Source of the DNA: Planctomycetes bacterium GWF2_41_51
Lineage (GTDB): Bacteria > Planctomycetota > Phycisphaerae > Sedimentisphaerales > UBA12454
Reading direction: 5' to 3'
Assembly: GCA_001825665.1 (NCBI GenBank)
Contig: MHXZ01000102.1
Span: forward strand, 1-64,000
DNA: 64,000 bases
Shown: positions 1-8,598 of the stretch, in pieces
Layout of the letters: each line of letters begins with the position of its first letter
Numbering within the stretch: the first letter of the stretch is position 1
Position numbers and translations under genes: made by a program
Notes under the pieces: generated by a model
The model's database searches: none
The model's input: only the letters and a program-made list of their open reading frames with translations
Told to the model about the DNA's origin: nothing

Positions 1-1
1 G

Positions 2-589
2 ATGTATATGCGTCCGTTACTTGGTCTTGGAGAGCGGTGTAACCTTGAAACTGCTTGTCAGGAACATGGCATTAATTTTAATTATCAGTCTGCTCATATG
101 GCTGCGTCCGATGCCGAAGCTTCGGCGAAACTTATGGAATATTATTTGAAGATCATATCAGATAAGAAGATATATACTTTTGGTGAACTTGCTAGTCTCA
201 AATCTTATAAGTTTATGAACAGCTTTGGATATGCTCCTTTGCCAAAAGCTGAATTATTCCACCTTAAAAAAAGTGAAAAATATCTCTCAAGAGCTAATTA
301 TAAAACAGTAGTTTGTGATTCTGAAAGACAGGCTATAAATGAATACTGGGATGCATTACGTACTGTATTAGCAGACCTCGATATAACTGAACAGGAACTT
401 CAATATGTTCTTGATATAAGGAGGAAAATCCAATTGCCAAAAGAAAAAATTCGAATGTTGCATGCAAAAATTTTTGCTTCCGGGATATCTCAATTTATCA
501 GCGATCAAAATTTTGATGATAAAGAAGTATCGAAACTGGGGAAATTATTTAAATGTCTTTCAAAACTTGGATGGGCACCTGGAGAATGA
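2..589 (+). CDS. DEDDh 3'-5' exonuclease (DnaQ-like), C-terminal part, truncated by window edge
   Basis: ORF open to the window edge; HxAxxDAxxxxxL-type motif 'SAHMAASDAEASAKLMEYYL' as in ExoIII motif of DnaQ-family exonucleases. Confidence 0.7.
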   Translation: MYMRPLLGLGERCNLETACQEHGINFNYQSAHMAASDAEASAKLMEYYLKIISDKKIYTFGELASLKSYKFMNSFGYAPLPKAELFHLKKSEKYLSRANYKTVVCDSERQAINEYWDALRTVLADLDITEQELQYVLDIRRKIQLPKEKIRMLHAKIFASGISQFISDQNFDDKEVSKLGKLFKCLSKLGWAPGE

Positions 590-689
590 AATCTGCTGTC
601 AATTAGCAACTCAGATGTTGCATTTTTTAATTATGGTTATAACCAAAAAAATCATTAAAAGGGCTAAAATTTCTTATAAGGAATAGGAA

Positions 690-3137
690 ATGAGGGAGAA
701 TACAGTTAAGGGATCTTTGATTGTTCTTTTTGTTAGTTGCTTTATCTTGTTTTGGATATTAGCTTCTTTCAGTGCATCTATTTATTTCATCACCTTTTTA
801 ATGGGCTTAGTCAGTATATTATTTTTAAGGCATAAATTTATAATAACTTTTTCTAAAAAAATATTATTAACAGTTTTATTTTTAATTTGTTTTATAATTG
901 GTTATGAAAAAGGAATGCAGTTTTTTTTTCAAAGCATGCTTGTTTTTGGGGTCGTGGGGGTTTTAATTTGGAAATTTATTAAAGATCCTAATAAAGGAAT
1001 TTCAATGAAAACAGCATTTTCATCAGTTGAAATAATAAAAAAAATCATTTCAAAACCTCAGCCTTATTTCTTAGGCAAAGGCACAAAAATTGAAATTGGA
1101 GGATATATCCTTGAAGATCCTTTAATTTATGTTGTCGATAGTAAAACCTATGAAGAGTTTGATGCCAGTCTTTTATGTTTGAGACAACCGGTCGGATTTC
1201 CACAACAAACCAATCAGCGAACTTTACCTTATTGGCCGTCTTTGAGTAATGCTGATCCAAATCAAGTGGCAACTTACGTTAATTGGCTTGCGACAGGAAG
1301 AAAAGACCCCAATATCGAATTGGGTTATGTGTTTATATGTTTTTATGGATTAGAACGTAGAGCTCTTGTTGATAGGAAAGATATACTTGATGTAGGGTAT
1401 GAAGTTATAAGGCTATTGGGAATATATGGAAATTCAGGTTCGTTTAGAAATTATGCTACAGGGTTATTAATTCATCTAATTCTTTTGGGTATCCTAATGC
1501 CTAAAAGGAAATTAATTACAGCTTTAATGAATTATCAAGAAGGTTATCTTTCAGAAACGTTTCAGACAATGTTGCTTGGGTATTTGAGTAAAAATAACAT
1601 ACCTTTGCCAGACAATTGGGCGTTTTATCTTGCAAAACAGGACGAGAGGGTGGTTAGAAGTGTTGTTCTTACCAGAGCCTCGGAAGAATTTCAAAAGCTG
1701 TTTACGCTTCGATACAATGAAAAATGTGCAAATCAATTGATTCCTAAAAGTAATGGACATACCCATTGGATTGAATATCGTGCTGCATCACCGACTTTAC
1801 TTCGAGGAGAAGGATTTGAGACAACAGTATCACCAGCAGAATGGCCTGTAATTGTTGAGTGGAAAAAACAATTTTCGCCAGTGGTCAAGCTTTTCAACGA
1901 TTGTATAGAAGAATTAAAAGCTTATTCTCGAAAGACAGCACGGTCTACCATAGATAAATCGAAAGCTTTCACAGCATTGCCATCTGATCTTCAGCAAGAA
2001 CTGAAGCATCCTCAACAGGATGAGTGGGATAAATTGTTAGAAAGTTATTCGAATGACTCAAAAATATGGTTAGTGCCTGTTGAAAAAATAGCTGACTTAA
2101 ATAGAATTACATATCGACCAAAAATTTCTTTAAGTCAGTCAGAGCAAATAGCAAGGTTTGTTGAATCATTCGGCTTATCTATCGAGCCAGATCCGCGCTA
2201 TACAGAAAAGCCCTTCCAATGGAAAGATTATGCCGCTATTTTGCGTTTGCCGGATAAGCCATATTTGCCTGAGACGAAAAATTATGCTTTAGTTAGCGTG
2301 ATTGTGCCATTAGCAATCGAAGTATCGTTGGCCAGTGGAGAGTTGGAAGAAAAAGAGCAGCAAGTTATTGTTGAATTCTTGCAAGAACGTTTCATGTTAA
2401 CGCGCAATGACCGTCTACGATTAGATGCTTTGATCGAGGTAAGTCTGAAAAATGAAATATCTTTATTGGGCATAAAATATAAGATTCAATATTTATTTAA
2501 TGAAGTGCAATGCAAATCTATTGGTAAATTCCTTGTTATGATTGCAGGTTCTGTAAGTGGAATCTGCCCGAAAGAACTGGAGGCATTAGAAAAGATATTT
2601 GTTAAGGTGTTATGGTTATCAAAAGAACTTGTAAAAGAATTTGTTAATGAATTGGGTTATACGATAAATGAAGCGGAACGTTTAAGCATAAAAGGTATTA
2701 AAGGCTCACAAGGTGAGGTAATTCCGCCGAGAGTTGCAATATTAGACATAAATAAAATTAGAAAAATTCGCGAAGAAAGTATCGAAGCATCAAAGCTCTT
2801 AATTCAGGCAATGGAACAATCCGCCTCTGAAGCATCACATAGTGATATAGCTGTGATTAAAAATGAAACAGTAGTGATGCAAAATGAGAGCATCCGCAAT
2901 ATATCAAATATTTTAATATCTAATCATATTAAGCCATTTTTCCAGGAAATTATTACAAAAGAAAAATGGCCTAACGATGAAGTAAATGCTCTTGCTAGAA
3001 AACACAAGGTAACTATTTCAGCTGCTCTTGAGGAGATAAACACGTGGTCAGATGAGAATTTAGGAGATTTTCTAATTGAAGAAGGTGATAATTTAACTGT
3101 AAACAAAGAGTTACTCGATAATTTCGGAGGCAATTAA
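690..3137 (+). CDS. TerB N-/C-terminal domain protein with N-terminal transmembrane segments (Shango SngA-like)
   Basis: 815 aa; 'WIEYRAASPTLLRGEGFETTVSPAEWPVIVEWKKQFSPVVKLFNDCIEELKAYSR' resembles TerB_N proteins; hydrophobic N-terminus; position upstream of ATPase and helicase. Confidence 0.7.
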   Translation: MRENTVKGSLIVLFVSCFILFWILASFSASIYFITFLMGLVSILFLRHKFIITFSKKILLTVLFLICFIIGYEKGMQFFFQSMLVFGVVGVLIWKFIKDPNKGISMKTAFSSVEIIKKIISKPQPYFLGKGTKIEIGGYILEDPLIYVVDSKTYEEFDASLLCLRQPVGFPQQTNQRTLPYWPSLSNADPNQVATYVNWLATGRKDPNIELGYVFICFYGLERRALVDRKDILDVGYEVIRLLGIYGNSGSFRNYATGLLIHLILLGILMPKRKLITALMNYQEGYLSETFQTMLLGYLSKNNIPLPDNWAFYLAKQDERVVRSVVLTRASEEFQKLFTLRYNEKCANQLIPKSNGHTHWIEYRAASPTLLRGEGFETTVSPAEWPVIVEWKKQFSPVVKLFNDCIEELKAYSRKTARSTIDKSKAFTALPSDLQQELKHPQQDEWDKLLESYSNDSKIWLVPVEKIADLNRITYRPKISLSQSEQIARFVESFGLSIEPDPRYTEKPFQWKDYAAILRLPDKPYLPETKNYALVSVIVPLAIEVSLASGELEEKEQQVIVEFLQERFMLTRNDRLRLDALIEVSLKNEISLLGIKYKIQYLFNEVQCKSIGKFLVMIAGSVSGICPKELEALEKIFVKVLWLSKELVKEFVNELGYTINEAERLSIKGIKGSQGEVIPPRVAILDINKIRKIREESIEASKLLIQAMEQSASEASHSDIAVIKNETVVMQNESIRNISNILISNHIKPFFQEIITKEKWPNDEVNALARKHKVTISAALEEINTWSDENLGDFLIEEGDNLTVNKELLDNFGGN

Positions 3138-4441
3138 TGAAAATAAAACATAGAGAAAGAACCGCAATTCTCCAGAGTTTGGCAGCAGGCGTTGTTCCCA
3201 AAATTGGTTTACAACATATTCAAGTTGGAAGAAAAAATGAGTTACAGGCACTGATCACTGATTTAATGAATATCGAAGATGGGTGTTCTTCCATTCGTTT
3301 TGTGATAGGGAGGTTTGGGAGTGGTAAGAGCTTTTTTCTTAACTTGGTAAGAACAGTTGCCATAGAACGTAAATTTGTGATTTTACAAGCGGATATTACA
3401 GTTGATCGTAGATTATATGGTTCAGGAGGTTCTGCAAGGGCTTTATATACAGAGTTGATTAAAAATATGTCCACTCGTGCTAAACCTGAAGGGGGAGCTC
3501 TGTCAGGTCTTATTGAAAAATTTGTTCTTGATATTCATAATGAACTAAATGGAACAAAAGATTTTGATAAGTTAGAAAATGCAGTAAAAACAAGGCTGCA
3601 GCCCTTATTGGATCTGACACATGGTATGAATTTAATTCGTGTATTGGCAAAATACGTAGAAGGATTTTCAACCAGTAATGACGATTTGATGAATGCTGCA
3701 ACCCGCTGGTTACGCGGTGAATATGGTACCAAAACGGAAGCCAGGCAAGATCTTGATGTTAGGGATATTATAGAAGATGAGCATTTTTATGATATGCTTA
3801 AATTATGGGCAAAGTTTATTAAGCTTGCAGGTTACAGCGGTTTGTTTGTGAACTTAGATGAGCTTGTAGTTCTTTCAGAAAGACTAAATAATAGTGCTGC
3901 ACGGGCCAAAAACTATGAGATGATTTTACATATTTTAAACGATTGTCTTCAAGGCCATGTTGAAGGACTGGGATTTTGTTTTGCTGGAACTGAGGATTTC
4001 TTATCTGACAGAAAACGTGGATTATTTAGCTATGAAGCGTTAGCAACCCGTTTAGCCGATAACCCTTTCTCAATTGAGGGAACTGTCGATACTAAAGGCC
4101 CCGTGATACGGCTTGAACCACTTAGCCGAGAAGATTTATTTGTTTTACTTGGCAGGATTGTCAATGTTCATTCAAATGAGTTTCCAGAAAAAACTATAAT
4201 TAATGAAGATGGAATATTGAGGTTCATGAATCATTGTGAAAAGCGATTAGGGGCTGAATATTTTTTGACACCAAGAGATGCCGTTCAACAATTTGTAGGT
4301 TTGTTAAATGTAATGGAACAGAATCCAGACAAAGATATATCGTACTTTATTAAAGATGAAAATAAAAAAATTATTTTTAAAATAGATGAATCTACAGATT
4401 GTAAACCTGGAAATGATGAACTTGTTGATTTTAAACTTTAA
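3137..4441 (+). CDS. P-loop ATP-binding protein (BrxD/DUF2791-like; Shango SngB-like)
   Basis: Walker A 'GRFGSGKSFFLN', Walker B-like 'GLFVNLDELVVL'; TAATG overlap with upstream gene. Confidence 0.75.
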   Translation: MKIKHRERTAILQSLAAGVVPKIGLQHIQVGRKNELQALITDLMNIEDGCSSIRFVIGRFGSGKSFFLNLVRTVAIERKFVILQADITVDRRLYGSGGSARALYTELIKNMSTRAKPEGGALSGLIEKFVLDIHNELNGTKDFDKLENAVKTRLQPLLDLTHGMNLIRVLAKYVEGFSTSNDDLMNAATRWLRGEYGTKTEARQDLDVRDIIEDEHFYDMLKLWAKFIKLAGYSGLFVNLDELVVLSERLNNSAARAKNYEMILHILNDCLQGHVEGLGFCFAGTEDFLSDRKRGLFSYEALATRLADNPFSIEGTVDTKGPVIRLEPLSREDLFVLLGRIVNVHSNEFPEKTIINEDGILRFMNHCEKRLGAEYFLTPRDAVQQFVGLLNVMEQNPDKDISYFIKDENKKIIFKIDESTDCKPGNDELVDFKL

Positions 4442-4444
4442 ACT

Positions 4445-6670
4445 ATGACTTCAGCTTTTAATAGACTACATAGGTCCGTTCAGAACGTTTTATGGGATAT
4501 GAAATGGACCCAGTTGTATCAATTCCAGGTGGACTCTATTAATGCTTGGTTTGACACCGAAAGCGATATTATACTTATGGCAAATACTGCTGCTGGTAAA
4601 ACAGAAGCGGCTTTCTTGCCAATAATATCATCTTTAGCTGAAAATAACGGTTTCGGGTCAATTAGAGTCATTTATGTTGGACCTCTTAAGGCCTTAATAA
4701 ATGACCAATTTCAAAGGTTGGAAGAATTATGTAACAGAACCGAAATCCCAGTTCATAGATGGCATGGAGATGTTGATAGCTCAAAGAAAGCAAAAATAAT
4801 CAAATATCCTTCAGGTATATTGTTAATTACACCCGAATCTTTAGAGTCCTTATTGATGAAAGTAGGTCAAGACTCAAGAAGGATATTTTCAAACTTACAA
4901 GCTATAGTTATTGATGAATTACATGTGTTTTTAGATTCTGAGCGGGGGAGGCAATTAGCATCTTTGATTAACAGAATCGATGCATACAGGCAAGATTTAA
5001 TTCGAGCGAGAAAAATAGGGTTATCTGCTACAATCGGCGATGTCGATATTGCACAAAAGTGGTTAGCAGGAAACCATGAAAATACTCCTTCACTTATTAA
5101 ATCATCTCAGAGTAATGATGTTGAATTGTTAATCAAAACATTTATTGATGATTCTCCAGCAAGTTCCGATGGAGATGGTGATGAAATTATAAACAATAAT
5201 TTAATATCTATTGCAAATCATGTTTTAACTCATCTTAACGGCAAAACCAATTTAGTATTCTGTAATAGCAAAACTCAAATAGAAGAATTAGCTGACAATT
5301 TAGCACAAATTTCTAAACAGAAAAAATTACCAAATCAATTCTTAGTTCATCATGGTTCATTAAGTAAAGCGTTTAGAGAATCTGTAGAATATGAATTAAA
5401 ATCAGATCGTCCTTGCACGGCAATATGTAGCAGTACGTTGGAATTGGGTATTGATATTGGCGAAGTCGATGCAGTGGGGCAGATCGCACCACCACACAGC
5501 GTCAGTGCGTTGAAACAAAGAATGGGCAGAAGCGGTCGTAGAGAAGGGAAACCTTCTAAGTTGTATTTATATGTTCCTGTAAAAAAATGTAATGAAAAAA
5601 CTATTTTGCCTGAAAGACTTTATCCCAATTTAGTTCAAGGATTGTCACTTATTTTACTCATGCTGGGACAGGAAGGTATAGGTAAATGGATAGAACCTCC
5701 TTTGTTATTTGAAAAGGATTATAGTACTCTTATACAGCAGATATTGAGCATTATTGTCGAAAAGGGGGGAATACAGGCAAGTAACTTATATAAGTTAGTA
5801 TCGTTAAAACATGTATTTGGTAACATTTTACCAGACGAATTTTCTACGATTCTTAAAAGTTTGGGTGAATATGAATTAATTGAACAAGTTGAAGATGGAG
5901 ATTTAATTTTAGGCTTAGAAGGAGAGAGGATTGTATCTCACTATGATTTTTTTGCTGCATTTGAAACTCCCAAAAATTATGAGGTTGTATCATCTTCTGG
6001 TGCTATTGGCCAAGTTGAAGGACGAGAAGGATTTTATCAGCCGGATAGTTATATATTATTAGGAGGAAAACGATGGAAGATAGTAGATGTTGATGAACGG
6101 CAGATGAAAATTTTAGTCGAAAAAGCTAAAGGCAAAAAGCTTGTTCAATGGCACGGAGGAGGTGGAAATATTCATGAAAATATTAGAAGAACAATGTATT
6201 ACATTCTTCAAAAGAAAATTATACCGCCTTGGCTTGAAGCAAATTCAAAAATAGTTTTAGATTGGGCAATCCAGGAATTTCATCGAAATAATCTGGCCAA
6301 TAATTACATAGTAAATGAAGGAAATCTTCTGCATCTATTTACTTGGACGAGCACTCGTGCCAACCATACACTTTATTTAGTATTTAGATCAGCAGGTTTG
6401 GCTGCCAGCGAGGTCACGGATCAGGGTATTGCAATTACCATTCAAAAATCTAACTTTTCAGCTATAGATGCCAAATTAATTTTAAAGGATTTCATGAACA
6501 GACATATGAACCCGGAAGACCTATGTTCTTCTGTGTTTTCGGAAGATATTCCTGCGGTAGGTAAGCACGGAAGTTATCTATCTTCGGGATTAAAGGCAAA
6601 AGCATATGCCGCCAAATATATTGACATGGATGAAGCTTTAAAAATTGTTAAATTAATACTTAAAAAGTAA
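4445..6670 (+). CDS. DEAD/DEAH-box (Lhr-like) helicase (Shango SngC-like)
   Basis: 'ANTAAGKTEAA' Walker A, 'VIDELHVF' motif II, 'GLSATIGD' motif III, 'QRMGRSGRREGKPSK' motif VI. Confidence 0.85.
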   Translation: MTSAFNRLHRSVQNVLWDMKWTQLYQFQVDSINAWFDTESDIILMANTAAGKTEAAFLPIISSLAENNGFGSIRVIYVGPLKALINDQFQRLEELCNRTEIPVHRWHGDVDSSKKAKIIKYPSGILLITPESLESLLMKVGQDSRRIFSNLQAIVIDELHVFLDSERGRQLASLINRIDAYRQDLIRARKIGLSATIGDVDIAQKWLAGNHENTPSLIKSSQSNDVELLIKTFIDDSPASSDGDGDEIINNNLISIANHVLTHLNGKTNLVFCNSKTQIEELADNLAQISKQKKLPNQFLVHHGSLSKAFRESVEYELKSDRPCTAICSSTLELGIDIGEVDAVGQIAPPHSVSALKQRMGRSGRREGKPSKLYLYVPVKKCNEKTILPERLYPNLVQGLSLILLMLGQEGIGKWIEPPLLFEKDYSTLIQQILSIIVEKGGIQASNLYKLVSLKHVFGNILPDEFSTILKSLGEYELIEQVEDGDLILGLEGERIVSHYDFFAAFETPKNYEVVSSSGAIGQVEGREGFYQPDSYILLGGKRWKIVDVDERQMKILVEKAKGKKLVQWHGGGGNIHENIRRTMYYILQKKIIPPWLEANSKIVLDWAIQEFHRNNLANNYIVNEGNLLHLFTWTSTRANHTLYLVFRSAGLAASEVTDQGIAITIQKSNFSAIDAKLILKDFMNRHMNPEDLCSSVFSEDIPAVGKHGSYLSSGLKAKAYAAKYIDMDEALKIVKLILKK

Positions 6671-6781
6671 ATTGTTAAATGGCAAAAAAAAATAATTTTA
6701 GAATGAATAATCTATGAAAATTAAAAAAATTAGAATCGAAAAATATTGTAATCAAAAAGATAAAAGAGAGGTTTAAGAGAA

Positions 6782-7057
6782 ATGAAAAAAATGACTGTTT
6801 CAATCCTGCTTTATTTAGTCCTGTTATTTCCATTAAATATTTACGGGCACAGTGGAAGAACTGATTCCCAAGGTGGGCACTATAATAGAAAAACTGGTGA
6901 ATATCACTATCACAATTCAGGTTCGCGTACTTCTTCCTCTGGAACGCTCAATCCCGCTGCTATAGATAGAGTAGCCGCTTCGCCAAAACCGGTAAAAACA
7001 GATAGAACTGATAATGATAATCAGTCGAAAAATTACAGTCCGAAATTGTCTCATTAA
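6782..7057 (+). CDS. YHYH-domain small secreted protein
   Basis: Signal peptide-like N-terminus then 'GHSGRTDSQGGHYNRKTGEYHYHNSG'. Confidence 0.7.
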   Translation: MKKMTVSILLYLVLLFPLNIYGHSGRTDSQGGHYNRKTGEYHYHNSGSRTSSSGTLNPAAIDRVAASPKPVKTDRTDNDNQSKNYSPKLSH

Positions 7058-7095
7058 GATTTAAACTCAGAAACCAAACTGAACTTACGAATCAA

Positions 7096-7815
7096 TTGAC
7101 AAACCGATGCAATCTATTGGAAAAAAACAACAAGATAATTAAACAGGCTCTGAATGATGCAAATGTCCCATTGCCAAAACTATCTGAAGAGTCTGAACGG
7201 ATAAGTGGACATTCAATTTCACATGCCACCAATAATGTTATAGGGATTACTGAAAGCCATTGGCAAGTTGCATTAAATAAAAAAACATTTAATGGAAAAA
7301 TGGAAGTTACTGTTGCAACAGGTCGGATCGATATAGTTACTGATACGCAAGTAATTGAAGTTGATAAAATATCAAAATATGCAGAAGGAATTGCACAGGC
7401 ATTGAAATATGCGGACGCAACTGGTAAACAGCCAGTCTTGGCCGTGTATATTGATGGTGAAAAAGAAGGTTATAAATTATTGCAAGAAGCAGGCAAAAGT
7501 TGCAAAGAGAATGGGGTGATACTTGTATTGGCAAACAGCTATGTAAGCGTCAGTGACTTCATAGAATTGTTGACAGAGGCTGGTAAGTTGTGTTCTGAAC
7601 AGCTGCCTGAATCCGCAGGTACGTTACCTGCGTTCAGAACTGAGTCAATATCAGAAAATGTACAAGACAAAACAATTCAAGAAGTTGAATTAAAATACTG
7701 GATAACAAACAGTTCAGGTATAAGGCATAATAGTTCGTGCCGCTACTATGAAAATTCAAATGGTAGAAAATGTTCAAAAAATGAAGGCAGAGCGTGTAAA
7801 ATTTGTGGAGGCTGA
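7096..7815 (+). CDS. Putative PD-(D/E)XK-like nuclease domain protein with Cys-containing C-terminal motif
   Basis: 'VATGRIDIVTDTQVIEVDKISKYAEGIAQALKYADATGKQPVLAVYI' resembles restriction-like folds; tail 'NSSCRYYENSNGRKCSKNEGRACKICGG'; frame stays open upstream to 7021. Confidence 0.45.
   Translation: MTNRCNLLEKNNKIIKQALNDANVPLPKLSEESERISGHSISHATNNVIGITESHWQVALNKKTFNGKMEVTVATGRIDIVTDTQVIEVDKISKYAEGIAQALKYADATGKQPVLAVYIDGEKEGYKLLQEAGKSCKENGVILVLANSYVSVSDFIELLTEAGKLCSEQLPESAGTLPAFRTESISENVQDKTIQEVELKYWITNSSGIRHNSSCRYYENSNGRKCSKNEGRACKICGG
7607..7637. repeat. Inverted repeat / hairpin inside the nuclease-like gene
   Basis: ctgaa-tc-cgcaggta-cgt-tacctgcg-ttcag: 8-bp perfect inner stem plus 5-bp outer stem. 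Confidence 0.6.
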
Positions 7816-7818
7816 AAA

Positions 7819-8095
7819 ATGAAAGAAAGAATTGAAACGTTCGTGCCAATTATTATTGCAGTTGTTCTTTTAGTTTCTTCAATTTCAAATGCACATTCAG
7901 GAGGAACAGATAGTAGAGGGCGGCCACCATGTCAGAAGAACTGGTGAGTATCATTTTCACCATGGTCTATGTCCTTATGTAAATAGTAACCATAATAAAC
8001 AAAGTAACAATAAATCAGATTTCTTAAGATTAATACCATTAGGACTGATGGCCTTAATTGGTGGAGCAGCAATGGTAAATAAATATCATAAATAA
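7819..8095 (+). pseudogene. YHYH-domain protein interrupted by a +1 nt frameshift
   Basis: Frame from 7819 gives MKERIETFVPIIIAVVLLVSSISNAHSGGTDSRG then diverges; another frame continues GGHHVRRTGEYHFHHG; removing one G from 'agagggcgg' restores a continuous YHYH protein. Confidence 0.65.
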
Positions 8096-8148
8096 AACTA
8101 TATTGCTATTATAACTAATATCCTTGTACAAAAGAATGGTTCTAAAAG

Positions 8149-8598
8149 TTAATTAAGTAAATAATTACTTTCTATGAGGGTATTTATTTTTCGAAGTTCA
8201 GAGAATTTCATATATCTATAGCTTTGAGGAGGGGTAAAGCCGGGAAATAGTCCCCTTAATTTCTTAAGGGAAATTGGGCAATCAAAAAGAGAGACGTTTT
8301 TAATCATAATTCCATAACCGATATCTGAACCTTCATAATAACTAAAAAAGTCATCTTTTGTAATGCCTGATGACGAACCGACTTTTTTCCATAATTTATC
8401 GGGTGTATCTTTTATAACATTTGAGACTTCAAATACTCCCATCAATTCCATTATAGGTGAAGACACATAGACCAGAACTTTATCGCCATCTTGTAGCCTA
8501 GGGCGAACTTTTCTTAATTCAACTGATTTATCATAATTAAATATTTTGGTGGCATACGTAGGTTTAATAGACAGCAAAAGAGCTTCATTTCCCATCAA
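8149..8598 (-). CDS. ASCH (PUA-like) domain protein
   Basis: 'ALLLSIKPTYATKIFNYDKSVELRKVRPRLQDGDKVLVYVSSPIMELMGVFEV' typical of ASCH domains; 4-nt overlap with upstream gene. Confidence 0.7.
   Translation of the reverse strand: MMGNEALLLSIKPTYATKIFNYDKSVELRKVRPRLQDGDKVLVYVSSPIMELMGVFEVSNVIKDTPDKLWKKVGSSSGITKDDFFSYYEGSDIGYGIMIKNVSLFDCPISLKKLRGLFPGFTPPQSYRYMKFSELRKINTLIESNYLLN

Noticed and set aside
462-686. 74-aa ORF overlapping the end of the exonuclease
   Set aside because: Out-of-frame overlap, no domain; probably chance.
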